64,000 bases of DNA from Chinchilla lanigera (GCF_000276665.1 NW_004955429.1:5656047-5720046); one strand, 5' to 3'. Counted from the first letter of the stretch, positions 1-12,722 are shown. The notes: generated by a model from the sequence alone, not told the origin. Numbers and translations are program-made.

Positions 1-2244
1 AATTGTGCTGCTATAAACATGGGTGCACGTATATTGCTGTGGTATGATGTCTTTAATTCTTCTGGGAAAATACCCAGAAGGGGAATAGCTGAGTTAAGTG
101 GGACTTGTAATCCTAGTTTTGTGAGGAATCTCTGAACTGATTTCCACAGTGGTTTCACCAATCTACACTCCCATCAGCAGTGAAAGGTTCCTTTCTCCCC
201 ACAGCCTCTCTAGTATTTGTTATTGGTTGATTTCTTGATGGGGTAAGATGGAATTTCAGTGTTGTTTTAATTTGCATTTCTTGATTGACTAATGATGTTG
301 AACATTTTTGCGTATATTTATTCACCATTTGTATTTCTTCATCTAAGAACCGTGTATTCATCTCAGATGCCCATTTTTGGATTGGGTCTTTGAATTTGGG
401 GGGGGTCTGATTTTTTAAAAATTCTTTATATGTTCTAGATAGAAGTCCTTCATCTGAGGGCAGTTAGCTAAAATTTTTTCCCAGTTCATGGGTTTTCTTT
501 TTACTCTGTTGGTGATTTCTTTTGATGTGGAAAAACTTTTCAATAAGAAGAGATCCCCGTTGCTCATTCTTTGAAGTATTTCCTGTGCACTTTGGGTTTT
601 GTTCATGAACTCTCTGCCTACCCGTATGTCTTCCAGATTTTTACCTACTTTCTCTTCCAGTAGATTTAGTGTTTCTGTTTTAATATTTAGATCTTTGATG
701 CATTTTGACATTAGTTTGGTGCATGGTGATAGACATGGGTCTAGTTTTAGTCTTGGGCATGTGGAGAGCCAGTTTTTCCAGCATCATTTATTAAAGAGGC
801 TATTTTTCTTCCAGTGAACACGTTTGGCCCCCTTTTCAAAGATAAGTTGGCGAAGTGTGTTTGTAGTTGTGTCTGCATCTTCTAATTTGTTCAACTGATC
901 TTCAGATCTGTTTTTTTGACAGTAACAAGCTGATTTTATCAAAGTAGCTTTGTAGTATAATTTCAAGTCAGAAATTGTGATGCCTCCGGCTTTTCTTTTG
1001 TTGCACAGGGTTGCTTTTGCTATTCTAGGCCTTTTCTGGTTCCAGATGAATTTTAGGAATGTTTTCTCTAGATCTGTGAGGTATACTAAGGGTATTTTAA
1101 TTGGGATTGTGTTGAATCTGTACAACAGTTTTGGGAGTATGGCCATTTTCACAATGTTAGTTCTTCCTATCCATAAGCAAGGAATATCTTTCCATTTTCT
1201 GAAATCCTCTTCCATCTCTTTTTTCAGAGTAGTATAACTTTCACTGTATAGATCTTTTACTTCTTTTGTCAGATTGATTCCTAAGTATTTCATTTTTTTA
1301 GATGCTCTTTTGAATGGTGTGGTTTCCCTAATTTCTCTCTCAGTCTGTTTGTTGTTTGTGTACAGGAATGCTATTGACTTTTGAATGTGGACTTTGTATC
1401 TAGCTATACTGCTGAATTTGGTTATTAAATGTATAAGCCTTTTGTTGGAGTTTTTGGGGTCTTCTATGTAGAGTATGATGTCATCTGCAAATAATGATAA
1501 TTTCACTTCTTCCTTTCCTATCCTTATTCCTTTTATTTCTCTCCCTTGTCTAATTGCTCTGGCTAATATTTTCAGAACTATATTGAACAGGAGTGGTGAC
1601 AGTGGACATCTTTGTCTTGTTCCTGATTTTAAAATGAAAGCTTAAAAAATAAATGAAGTGAAAGCTTTCAATTTTTGACCATTTAGTATGATGTTAGCCA
1701 TTGATTTGCCATAGATGGCTTGGATCAGATTGAGATAAAGACCATCTATTCCTATTTTCTGTTGGGCTTTTATCATGAATGAGTGTTGGACTTTATCAAA
1801 AGCTTTTTCTGCATCACTTGAGATGATCATGTGATTTTTGTCTTTGGCTCTATTGATATGGTGTATTACATTAATTGATTTGCATATATTGAGCCATCCC
1901 TGCATTCCTGGGATAAATCCCACTTGATCATGGTGTATAATCTTCTTGATGATTTGTGCATTCTGTTTGCTAGTATTTTATTGAGAATTTTTGCATCTGT
2001 ATTCATATAGGGAGATTGGCCTGTAGTTCTCTTTTTTGGTTGGGTCTTTCTCTGGTTTTGGTATCAGGATAATACTTGCCTCCAAGAATGAGTTGGGGAG
2101 AATTCCTTCCCTTTCAATTTCATTAAGGAGTTTGAGAAGAATTTAAATCTTCTCTAAATTTCTTGTAAAATTTAGCTGTGCATTCCTCAAGACCTGGGCT
2201 TTTCTTCATTGGCAAGTTTTTTATTACAATTTCAATTTCTTTTC
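1..2244 (-). mobile_element. L1 retrotransposon, 5'-truncated, ORF2 remnant
   Basis: The - strand reads L1 ORF2 from the reverse transcriptase to near the C-terminus. RT motifs are visible: [11 protein letters not shown] near 1800 and the catalytic FADD near 1480-1490. They are followed by [31 protein letters not shown] and the C-terminal KCSTSLVNQEMQIKTT. Stops and frameshifts break the frame into several pieces, so it is dead. The 5' end is truncated at about 2244, where L1 similarity stops. The 3' UTR and poly(A) lie before the window. Confidence 0.9.
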
Positions 2245-2569
2245 AGGTGACTTGATGGAACCCAGACTGCTGGAACATCACCATGGGCAAGCTGGTCAGA
2301 TGATTTCCTCCACAGACACAAGGTGTTTGGTCCATGACTAGTACTCTGTACTTGAATGATTTTTTTTTTTACTTTTTTTGCTTATATTTTCCTATATTCC
2401 TTTATTATTTTTACTTATTCTGCTTTTGTGTGCATTGCAATAAATGATAGACTCAGGAGCTATCTGTTTTACTTGACTTGCCATTTGATTGCAGATTAAA
2501 AAGCCTGCCCCTCTCCCAGGAATTATAATCCTTGAGGGTAAAAATATCAATAGGTATCAGGGAACAGGA

Positions 2570-2605
2570 CCATCCTGGGGTCCAGCACCATCCTGGGGTC
2601 CAGCA
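2570..2605 (+). repeat. 18-bp tandem duplication
   Basis: Two identical copies of ccatcctggggtccagca lie head to tail. This is a local duplication with no gene context. Confidence 0.9.
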
Positions 2606-2784
2606 CCCCACGTCCTGACTGGTACAGCTCCTTTGAGGTTGCTGATCACAATCTATGGCATAACCAATAGGCCTATGGTGTGACTTTCCCCAGCTGTAAA
2701 AAGACACCCAGGTGAAACCAGAAAATAAATTTGAATTCTACCAGGTGTATACACCATGAGGAGAGTCAAGTCAGCTAACAAAGT

Positions 2785-2863
2785 TGCAATATTAAGATGA
2801 TGCAATATTAAGATGATGATGATGCAATATTAAGATGATGATGATGCAAATATTAAGATGATG
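2785..2863 (+). repeat. ATG/ATT-rich minisatellite
   Basis: Four imperfect units of gcaatattaagatgatgat, differing in the number of gat triplets, are followed by more (gat)n-rich sequence to about 2893. It is simple-sequence expansion in intergenic DNA. Confidence 0.85.
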
Positions 2864-4940
2864 GCCCAGGGAATGGAAGGTGATGATGATGATAGTGACC
2901 AAGGATGTGGCAGTGGCCTGGGAGGTAGCAGAGGTGTTGCCTTCCTGAAGGCTCTGAAGGGTCACGAGTGAGCAGGAGGAAATGAGCCCGTGCACTGGAG
3001 GTCAAGAGGCCTGGTCAGATGGAAAGAGATATACTTGAATTTGTGTGCCCAGGACAGGGCAGACAGCACCCAAGGTCACTTAGGGCACCTAAATATCCCC
3101 AGGACAGTTACCATGAAGGAGGTGCTCTCCTTGCAAAAGTCAAAGCGGCAAAATATTGTTCTCCTCCCTAGAGGACTTAACAGTTGAGCTGAGAAGGCAG
3201 ATTATAAATATTTAGACTTAAATAATGACCAACAAGGTGTGCAAAATTCCAAATGAACGGGATGGACTATGAGAAACTGTTCAAAGGAGGAAGCACTCCC
3301 AAAGCCTGCCTACTCTGCAGGGTTTGGTGAGGAGAGAGGGTCCAGTAGAGGCTTTGAAAGACAGGAGACTTTTAGCACAAGCAAACTGGGGGCCATTCAG
3401 GCAGGGAGGCTGAGTGAGGCCCAGGTATTCTCAAAGAGCATTTGGAATAAAGTGGATTAATAAGAGACCACGGAGAGGAACAGAAGACCTAAACTTGGAG
3501 AGGTGTGTTAGGACTACCGATCAATGATATATCAGAAGGATTCGCCAGATGCAGACAGTGATAATCATGGCTTGGTTTATTAGTGCAAAAAAAAATGCAG
3601 AACAAATTTAAAAGATGTGTGGTTGCAGGAGTCCCCTTGGAAGTTAGCAGCTTGTGCTTACTTTGGCAAAGCGTGTAGTGTTGCTTAGCAGAACCAGTCT
3701 CGTTAGAAACTCCATGTTTAAAAAAAAAAAGAAAAAAGAAAGAAACTCTGTGTGTAAGGTTTTTATCGAGGCCTTGTCACACCAGCACCCTCCCCTAGCT
3801 GTTCAGGAACTCCAGGCTCTAGAAAGAAAGGCAGGTGTCTGGCATTCACCACACTTGTTTCACAGACAGTGAAGCACAGTGGTGATTCTATCAGTTACAG
3901 AACATGGGAACCTTGCCCCAAACTGACTTCCCCAATGCCAGTCATGGCCATCCCTGCAAGCAGGCCTGTGTGAGACAGCAGTCTCAGACCTGCTGTGTTA
4001 AAAACTCTTTTGTGCACAAGGAGTTAGCAGGGAGTGTCCTTGGAGGACTTCAGAAACTGGCTCACGGAGATGGGCCTTGTCCTCTGTGTATAGTGAGAGA
4101 CCATGAATTAGGACATCTCATAGGAAGGAGAGCAAGTGCATTTGCAAGTGCAGTGTAAGACTGGATGTAAGAATTACCAGGGGGATGAAGAATCCAGACA
4201 GATGAAGTGGCCGAGCTTCGAGGGGAGTAGATAACCTGGCGACAGTGGCTGATGCTTTGCAGGCTCCAGGTAATGGAGGGCTCAGAGAAGGGCCCAGTAC
4301 TAGAGGAGAAGCAGGCATTAGGCAGAAGCAATAGAGGGAGAAACTTAGACTGAATTCAAAGGACCTTTACCAAGGACTCGAGGTACCAGACGTTTGGCCC
4401 TGGAATCACCCAGCAGAGGGGCTGCCTTCCATCATTTCATGTGTGCATGGGGTGAGGGAGGGATGGGACATGGGGATGATAACAACTCCTGTTTAGATGG
4501 CACTTTGGAGTCGACAAAGTGTTTTTGAATATTGTGCATTCTAGGAGTAATTAGGCCACTGGTATAGTCCACGAGCTTAGAAGTGCTAGGGCCAGACCTG
4601 AGCTCTAGGTTGTACCTCATTTGAAAGCACCAACTTTGCTACTTTATGCAAGACTCTGTCTTGTTTGCGGGTATATTGAATAACCACAGCTTATGATTCC
4701 TCAGAGCAGTTCATCTACTCTTCCTGGAGGGTCAGCTTGGCCTTTTCAGCTTGTCATTAGGTCTCTCCTGATGTTCTGTGACCCTGCTGATGGGATATGT
4801 ACCTGAAAGCCTTTCTGCGGTGTTCTACTATTGGCACCAACTTTTCTTTTCATTAAGTTCTAAACTGTGTTCTGTGGATGTTTATAACAGTCCTGTTTGG
4901 GCAGATGAGGGGAAGAGTTCTTTGCTTTTAAAAAGAAAAC

Positions 4941-5135
4941 ACTGGGCAAAACATGGTGGCACATGCCGGTACTGCCAGCACTCTGGGAAGCTGAAGCAGG
5001 AGGATCACAAATTTAAATCCAGCCTGGGCAACTTAGTGACTTAGTGAGATCCTGTCTCAAAATTTAAGAAGGGCTGAGTGTATAGCTCAATGTGAAGGCC
5101 CTGGGTTCAATTCCCAGTTCTCCAATGGGGGAAAA
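4941..5135 (+). mobile_element. B1-ID fusion SINE
   Basis: A B1-like left part (ggtggcacatgcc...gaggatcacaaatt...cctgtctcaaaa) is followed by an ID-like right part (gctgagtgtatagctcaatg...gggttcaattcccag). It is diverged and has no clear poly(A) tail. Confidence 0.85.
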
Positions 5136-5234
5136 GAGCCCCCAGAAATTACATATATATTACATATGCTTAAAATATTTTTAAACTGCAGGATTCTCAA
5201 AGCCATTAATATGGGATATATAGTGTGAATTTCT

Positions 5235-7369
5235 TTTTTAAATTTTTTTTATTTTAAGAAATAAAAGAAGGAAAACATATTAACAGACATCCATTTACAA
5301 AATAGCATAAGAACAATACAAGCAAAACAGAGTTACAGACAAAGTTGTAGGACATTAACCATGGTTGTTGTATTACTTACTGATATCTTCCAAATGATTT
5401 CTCAAGAAAACAAATAGAGACATACAAGATTGATCAAACAAGTAATCATTAATTGTTCCTTTCTGTAGAGCAATAGAAGATAGTAGTACAACTATGTTAG
5501 CTATCCTGTATATACCTACTTACATAAGTTCCCCTTCTTTCCCTTCTCTTTTCCCACATCCCAGTTGCCCTTTACTTTTGAGCATTTTCCTTTCATTTCA
5601 CAATGTCTATCATACCTCCTAGTTTTTATTCACTCTTTCAGGTCTTACACTCGTGAGACAATACGATTCTTACACATGCAAGTCTGATTTATTTCACTTA
5701 TGGGTATGGTCTCTAGTTGTGACCATTTACATATAAGAGCCTCGAGTTTATCTTTCTTTATAGCTGAGTAATATTACATTACATAAAAGTACCACAATTT
5801 TTTTATCCAATCCTCAGTGGATGGACATTTGGGTTGTTTCCACACTTTAGCAATTACAAATTGCACTGCTATGAACATGGGTGCACATGTATCACTATGA
5901 TATGACATTTTCAGATCTTCTGGGAAAATACCCAGAAGGAGAATAGCTGGGTTTAATGGGACCTCTAGACCTAGTTTGCTGAGAAATCTCCAAACTGATT
6001 TCCTCAATGGTTTCACCAGTCTGCATTCCCACCAGCAGTGGAGAAGGGTTCCTATTTCTCCACAGCCTCACCAGCATTTGTTATTGGTTGATTTCTTAAT
6101 GATAGCCACTCTTACTGGGGTGAGATGAAATCTCAATGTTGTTTTAATTTGCATTTCTCAAATGACTAATGATGTTGAACACTTTCTCATGTATTTATTT
6201 GCCATTTGTATTTCTTTATCTGAGAAGTGTATATTCATCTCAGCTGCCCATTTTTGGATTGGGTCTTTGAATTTGGAGGGGCTGAAGTTTTTTAATTCTT
6301 TATATGTTCTAGATAGAAGGCCTTTGTCTGAGGGACAGTCAGCTAAAATTTTTTCCAAGTTTGTGGATTTTCCTTTTACTCTGCTGGTGATTTCTTTAGA
6401 TGTGCAGAAACTTTTCAGTAGGTGAGATCCCAGTTGTTGATTCTTTGAATTATTTCACAGGCAGTTTGGTTTTTGTTCATGAGCTCTCTGCCTACCCCTA
6501 TGTCTTCAAGGTTTTTACCTATTTTCTCTTCCAATAGATTTGGTGTTTCTGGTTTAATGTTGAGATCTGTGATCCATTTTGACTTGAGTTTGGTGCATGG
6601 TGATAGGCTTGGGTCTATTTTCAGTCTTTGGCAGGTGGCAAGCCAATTTTTCCAGCATCATTTTGTTGTTGTGGTTGTTGTTGTTGTTGTTGTTGTTGTT
6701 TTTCGGTACTGGGAGTCAAACTCACGATCTTGCGCTCACCAGGCAGGCGCTGTACCACTGAGCTAAACCCCCGGCCCCATCCAGCACCATTTATTAAAGA
6801 GGCTATCGTTCTTCCAGTGAGTTTGTTTGGCCCCTTTATCAAAGATTAGGTGGTTGAGTGTGTTTGCAGTTGTATCTGTTTCTTCCAGTCTGTTCCATTG
6901 ATCTTCAGGTCTGTTTTTTAGCCAGTACCAGGTTGGTTTTCTTACAGTAGCTTTGTAGTATAATCTCAGGTCAGGGATTGTGATTCCACCTGACTTGTCC
7001 TTGTTGCCCACAATTGCTTTTGCTATTCTGGGTCCCTTTTGGCTCCAGATGAATTTAAGGAATGTTTTGTCTAGATCTGTGAGGTATGCTAATGGTAGTT
7101 TAATGGGAATTGCATTCAATCTGTACAACAATTTTGGCAGTATAGCCATTTTCACAATATTGGTTCTTCCTATCCGTGAGCAAGGAATATTTTTCCATTT
7201 ACTGAAATCCTCTTTGATCTCTTTTTTCATAGTAGTGTAGTTTTCCTTGAATACATCTTTTACTTCTTTTGTTAGAAATATTTAGGAATCAATGTAACAA
7301 AAGAAGTAAAAGATCTATTCAAGGAAAACTACAGTGCTCTGAAAAAGGAGATCGAAGAGGATTTCAGTG
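5235..7369 (-). mobile_element. L1 with 5' inversion (twin priming) and intact TSDs
   Basis: Poly(T) at 5235-5250 is the antisense poly(A) tail, followed by the 3' UTR and then ORF2 C-terminal sequence on the - strand (WDWIKKLWYFYVM-like end near 5774; [37 protein letters not shown] near 7000). At 7275 the orientation flips: 7275-7368 encodes the preceding ORF2 segment ([13 protein letters not shown]) on the + strand. The whole is bounded by a perfect 16-bp direct repeat, tatagtgtgaatttct, at 5219-5234 and 7370-7385. An ID SINE sits inside it. The frame is disrupted. Confidence 0.92.
6664..6779 (-). mobile_element. ID SINE inserted into the L1
   Basis: An ID body on the - strand (gagctaaacccccggcccc at its 5' end as read on +) has a (GTT)n tail. 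It interrupts ORF2 of the 5235-7369 L1. L1 sequence ccagcatcattt (6652-6663) is repeated as ccagcaccattt (6781-6792), a 12-bp duplication with one change. The intact order can be read from the other L1 at 775-800. The ID is therefore younger than the L1. Confidence 0.9.
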
Positions 7370-7385
7370 TATAGTGTGAATTTCT

Positions 7386-9349
7386 AAGAGAATAGAACTG
7401 TGGCAGCTAGGAGGGTGTGAGGAGTTCTCTGTGCAGTGGGGCGAGGCAGTGATTGTCAGTCCAGACGCTGAGCTCCCTGTCACTGCTGGGGCCCTGGCGT
7501 GCATCACAGGGACGGCATGGACTCACTCCCCATAAATCCTGGTTCAGTTAGGGAATGTGATGATCTCATCCTGCACCCTGCTTCACTTGGTTTTTGGTGC
7601 TGGTGAGGTGAGCACTTGATGCCGAGCACTTGTCTTCTCTTAATGGTCTGAGAGTATCGATGATAACCAGTGATGGAGTTTTTTTCAGGTTTTCATTTTG
7701 TGCGTAGTCTCTTTGCCACTTCTTTCCCTTTGATGCTGGGTTCTCTTTTATCTTTTAGGCTTTGCCTAACATCTGGCGACTCTGGGCAGTGGGCTTATAT
7801 TTAAGGTGACTGTGCATTCTGTGCCGGAAGTCAGGACAGCCATGGGGTGTCTCACTGTGCAGTGACCTGCAAGGCCATAAATTGCACTGGTAAACCTGCA
7901 GGGTGGGGCATCTTGGGTCTTTTCTATCTACCTGTGCCGTAGAAACCTGGCTGTCTCCATTCTCCCAGCCCAGCGGGGACAACACTGGAGATATCCCAGC
8001 ATCCACAGTGAAGACTTTCACATCCTCTCTCATTTCCAACACAGGCGCGGTCCTCAGCACGGCTGGAGTTACGGGGTCCAGACAGTCATGTTCACCATCA
8101 CCATGAATAAACCTCTAGCTTCTGGCGACACATGAGGGGCCAGTGCCCATCCCTATGGACCAGGGCAGAGAATCTGAGGTCCACTTCTGAAACGAGCTTT
8201 GTCTTGTGTCCTGTTTTCCAGCCCTCTTCTCGATCACCTCCAGAAGCATGTCGATCTGCAGATTCCTGGAGCAGACATCTCACTTCTTGGTTTCTCACCA
8301 TGCCCGATTTGAGATCAGCCTTTCTCCCCTCCGCTGAGTCGGTTACCGCTCATCCTTCTGCTTCCCCTTTCCATTCTTTGATTGCCACTAAGGCCTCCCA
8401 TTCCCATGGGCCATGTGCATGTACATCTTTTCCCATCCCTCCACCACGGCTTTGGTGGGATTGCACGATGGAGCAGATGCCACTGGTCTGTTTACTGGGT
8501 CACCTTTCACTCAGGCCTGGCTCGTCTCCTGCAAGCTTGGCTGTGGCTCTGCCTCTCCCCGCCTCCCAGCTGAACAGCTCCGCAAGTCACGCTGGCTTCA
8601 GACTTGCAGCTTCAGCTTGTTCCCTGCACTGCTGTCAGAATGCTCCCAAATTGTTGTGATCACAGGAAAAGTCTGGGCCTCTCTCCGCCCTCCTCCCCGC
8701 TGATCTGCGCATCACACACACCACATGGCAGTGGTGGCCTTCGAGGTCCTCTGGGCCCATAATGCTCTTCCTGTTGGCAGAGTCTGGCGTGGGCTCTTTG
8801 TTGGGTCCTGTGTGGCTTTTCTGTGATTGTTGTCCAGGCCAGCTCTTACTGAGCCTTTGAAGCTCATTTCTGGCACCATGTCATCTCTGGCGCCATGTCA
8901 CCCACAGGGAAGGTACCTCTGAGCCCCCAGAAGAGAAGGGTTAGGTGCCGGTAGGTTTTCAGAATGGAGAGCAGAGGACAAGGCAAAGCTGAAACAGGGA
9001 AAGAGTCTCCTTGGAGAGGGAGAAGGACCTATAGGAATAAAATGCCAGTGAGCAATTCCCTTGGGTGAGCATGACAGTGAGCCAAAGAACGATGATGTCC
9101 AGCATCTCATTTCAAAGTCCTCTGTGTTTGTGCTCTTCTGGAAGCCCCCCTTCTCCTCCAAGGTTTCGCCCAGGTAAGAGTGCGTTAGTAACCTAGCGAT
9201 CATGGTGATTTTGCAATGAAGAAGACAAAGCCACTCTGTGCTTAGAGAGACTTCAGCCACAGGCAAATGGGCAGATGGACAAAGGATAGGGGGCTAAAGT
9301 CTCCTCCCATTGCGTGCATGCTGAGAATTTCAATTTTAACATTTATTGA
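7386..9349. other. Intergenic, moderately GC-rich, no gene recognised
   Basis: Several open frames of 60-175 codons overlap in different frames and on both strands between 7755 and 9270. None has domain-like sequence, splice context or a recognised relative. They look like chance frames in CT-rich DNA, perhaps a decayed LTR. Confidence 0.5.
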
Positions 9350-9437
9350 TTGACTCCGCAGTCCTGGGGTTCAAGCCCAAGGCCTCATACATGCTAAGCA
9401 AGTACTCTACCATTGAGCAATACTCCCAGCCCAGCCG
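9350..9437 (-). mobile_element. ID-type SINE
   Basis: Antisense ID body (ggggttcaagcccaaggcc...gctaagcaagtactctaccattgagcaatactcccagccc). Old, tail lost. Confidence 0.8.
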
Positions 9438-10560
9438 GGATGTTTTTTTAAAATCACAGGAAAATACAAGCGATAGGAAATGAAGCTATTTTGTTTGGAC
9501 ATACAAAAAAAGACAGAGCCAGACATTTACAGGATTTCTGCACATCTGGCCTATTAATAATAATATTAGGAGACAATTCAGAGGAATGAGTAAGTTCACT
9601 CATAATACCACCTCACCAGTATAATCTTTTTCCCTCTCTCTTTGCTTTTATGTTGTTTTATCTTTCATTCTTTGGCTAGTGTAACAACTGTGGGCATTTC
9701 TGCATGGTTTTACTCTCAGGGCACAAGTGATACTGCATCCCCCTTTTTTGTGGTTACACATAGGTTTTATAATTATTCATATTAATCATCACCCTCTTTA
9801 TAAGGAGGAGAGATTGAGCCTTAGAACTCAACTGTTGTCCTCATAACAAATTAAAGGCCGTTTGACAGAAAGAAAGCCCTTTGGAGGAGGGTTGGGTAGA
9901 TGTACTATATCTACTCAAATAATCCAGAAATTCAGCCTCATGACTGCATCAGTACATTGAGAGGCTGGAGCTGGGGGAATCACAGGAATTTTCCTGGCCA
10001 AGGAAGGGAGGTGTCCGGAACCAAGCCCATGACCCTGGACACAGGAGTCTTATTAGCTTATGAATTGAGCTAGGCAGGTGGTCTGAGAAGACAATGAAAG
10101 CAAAGCCAAACACAAAACCACAGACTGTGTCCAGCTTTGGAACCTGGAGAATGACCAAGGGGAATTAAAGTAGAGTAGTAAGTGAGCCGATGTGGATGTC
10201 AAGATAGGGAGGGGAACAATTAAAATTTATTAAGTCAGAAGAAACTCCAGGCTGGTTACAGGCAAAGGGGACTTGGCCAGTGAATTGTCCAAGACAGAAG
10301 GGGCAGACGGAGGAATCCTCTCTCCGAGAGGCAACAGTTCACACCTATCTCCACCTCCCTGCCGTGGCAGTAGTGTGGCAAAACATAACAGAGAAATGTG
10401 CTCTGCTGTTACTTGAATGCTTTGCATACGCTACACAGAGCTTGGCAGTGGTCCTCCTATGTTAGTCTACATCTTCAGAAGGGATTTAGGGAAAAGAACA
10501 TCAGCAATGTAAGCTGCCACTTACAAGTTCATTAATCATAAACACATTTGAGAAAGTTTT
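9438..10560. other. Intergenic, nothing recognised
   Basis: No gene, RNA or identifiable repeat between the 9.4-kb SINE and the nested IDs. Confidence 0.5.
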
Positions 10561-10573
10561 AAGAAGCCATGAA

Positions 10574-10775
10574 GGGCTGGGGATATAGCTCAGTGGCACA
10601 GTGCCTGCCTGGCAAGTGTAAGGTCCTTTTTTTATTATTATTATTATCATTATTTTGGTACTGGAAATGGAACTCAGAACCTTGCACTTGCCAGGCAGGT
10701 GCTGTGCCACTGAACTATATCCCCAGCACCAAGCATAAGGTCCTGAGTTCAATTCCTGGTACCAAAAAAAAAAGA
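10574..10775 (+). mobile_element. ID SINE split by a second ID
   Basis: The body starts gggctggggatatagctcag and resumes after an insertion with gtcctgagttcaattcctgg and an A-rich tail. It is flanked by a perfect 13-bp duplication, aagaagccatgaa, at 10561-10573 and 10776-10788. Confidence 0.92.
10627..10730 (-). mobile_element. ID SINE nested head-on in another ID
   Basis: An antisense ID with a (TTA)n-rich tail lies inside the + strand ID. Its target duplication is 13 bp: aagtgtaaggtcc (10614-10626) and aagcataaggtcc (10731-10743). The two differ only at one dinucleotide, TG against CA. The pair of IDs can fold into a long hairpin. Confidence 0.9.
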
Positions 10776-10927
10776 AAGAAGCCATGAAATCCTTTTTCTA
10801 CTCTTTAAGCAGAAATGTTAAACTATATTAATTAAATAGTTCTAAAAAAAGTTTTTTTTGCCATATGTAATGCCTGTTTCACATATACAAATAAAAATAA
10901 GGCCCTTCCCCTAATATGACTATGATC

Positions 10928-11085
10928 TAGCCAGTAGTGGCACATGCCTATAATAGCATTCTAAGAAGATGAGGTAGGAGGATTATCATGAGTTCAAACC
11001 CAGCCTGGTGAATTTAGCAACTTAGTGAGAACCTATCTCAAAATTTTAAAAAAGTATATAAAATAAATAGGGCTGGGGGTGTAGT
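10928..11085 (+). mobile_element. B1-ID fusion SINE, 3' truncated
   Basis: B1-like part (gtggcacatgcc...gaggattatcatgagttcaaa...ctatctcaaaa) followed by the start of an ID (gggctgggggtgtagtgg). Confidence 0.75.
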
Positions 11086-11214
11086 GGTTTGATTATCCAT
11101 CCCAGTATTTTCCTAGTTGTCACTGTTTCTTTTGCAATACTAAAGAGTGAAGCCAGAAATTTGTACTAACTGATATCTCCAGCCCTTTAAAAAAAATTTT
11201 TAACTAAATTTATT

Positions 11215-11362
11215 TATTCATTTTTATTTTTTGAGACAGGGTTTCTCTCTATAGTCCAGGCTTGGATTTCTTATGTAATCCAGAGTAGTCTTGAATTCAC
11301 AATCCTCTTGCCTCAGCCACCCAAGGGTTAGGATAACAGGTGTGCTCCAATATGTTCAGCTT
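11215..11362 (-). mobile_element. B1 SINE
   Basis: Antisense B1 (ttgagacagggtttctctc...cctcagccaccc...aggataacaggtgtgctcc), moderately diverged. Confidence 0.85.
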
Positions 11363-12634
11363 CTTATGATTAAAAAAAGAAGAAAACTCTTAGCATGAAT
11401 GCATACAGACTTTATTCTCCTGTTTCCTTGTCCACTGCCCACTTGCCTGTAGCAAAGTCCATTTCCAATACAAATTCCATCTACGCATACATCATGAAGA
11501 GCAGCACGTTTTCATAAAGCTGCAACAGAGATGGAGCCATTCCTCAGGAACACAACACATCCAGACACTACTGTGTGCTGTGACCCACTCCTTGCCCCCT
11601 GCATGGGTCACACTCAACTTTTTCTTGGCTCCACATCAGCTCTTCTATGAAATGGTCTTTAGATATTCCTGCTACAGGGATCAGCTCTTTTCTTTCTTAA
11701 AATTTAATTTTCTTTGCATTTCCTGCATCATTTGGAATTTTTACTATAAAAACCAGCACTTTATTACAGACTGCTTTGCATAAACCTATGCCATTTCAAT
11801 GCATTAAAATAGTATTTTGGATTCATTAATTTGAAATCAACCAACAGGATTTCCCTGTCTAGTTTTCTAGTGGCTCAGTTTTTTGGGAACTGCATTTCTA
11901 AAGAGGATATCCAGAGTTACTCATTCATCTGATAAATATTTATTGCACACTTACTATGTGGAAGCAATGAATCAGAGCCCTAGGAATATAGGATGAACAA
12001 GACAGATGCAGTTTCTGCCCCATACATCAAAACCAATTCTATTTAGGAAGCTGTTATCATTTCTTGTGGCTTCCCTGAAAACTCACCTAGTTTGGTGACG
12101 GACAACTCAGGTTCCTTTGCATAGATTTGTACTCTTTGAAGAAGTCTGAGGATGGTAAATATTAGCTGTTTCCATACAAATTTAATCTCAGGTTATAACG
12201 TAAACAAGTCACAGACACTTTTTTCAAAACAAACGTAAACAACATTCATTAGCAAGCACAACCCAAACAATTCATACAACCTGGTCTAGAAGCTCCATGA
12301 AATCTCACCCTTCTGACCCCTAGCTCCAGACATTAATGGTTCATCTGAAGCAGATGTGATGGCATCCAGATGCGAGACCCAGTGGACATCAGACACCTAG
12401 AAACCTAAGACTACAGGGAGCTCAAGCTTCAATCCCCAACCCCCAATCTCCAATGAGGGTTTAAGTCACAGCCTTATTAGGTTCTTACATTCTGTGTGTG
12501 TGAAAGTGGGCTGCTCTTTGAACTGCTTCAACTCTTCTACATTTCTTCAACATCTATAAATTCACCAATGTGAGCCCAGTTCTAACATTTATTTTAACAG
12601 TCAATAGGCCACTACATCCACCCATAAGAACCTT
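11363..12634. other. Intergenic with one old repeat fragment
   Basis: About 11925-12020 (tcattcatctgataaatatttattgc...) looks like the antisense 3' end of an L2-type LINE. The rest is unique sequence without gene features. Confidence 0.45.
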
Positions 12635-12722
12635 TTTCTGGCTAGAGTGGTAGCTCAGTGGAAGAAAGCTTGCTTGCCTAGCATGCATGAGGCCCTGGGT
12701 TTGACCCCAAGCACTGCAAAAG
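12635..12722 (+). mobile_element. ID-type SINE
   Basis: ID body (ctagagtggtagctcagtgg...gcatgaggccctgggtttga) followed by a (CCA)/(CAA)-rich tail to about 12757. Older subfamily than the 'ctgcctggcaag' copies. Confidence 0.82.

Larger units (their letters stand above)
2245..4940. other. Intergenic, no gene recognised
   Basis: Apart from the two short tandem repeats, I see no exon, RNA gene or recognisable transposon here. Open frames are short and without family features. Parts of 3550-4340 may be an old LTR or other decayed repeat, but I cannot name it. Confidence 0.5.

Noticed and set aside
8132..8659. 175-codon + strand frame
   Set aside because: Three overlapping frames of similar quality exist in the same CT-rich DNA. 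No domain, splice context or family resemblance.
10574..10626. tRNA-like A and B boxes suggesting a tRNA gene
   Set aside because: The boxes belong to ID SINEs. There is an A-rich tail and TSD, and no foldable cloverleaf with acceptor stem. The same holds for all other ID copies.
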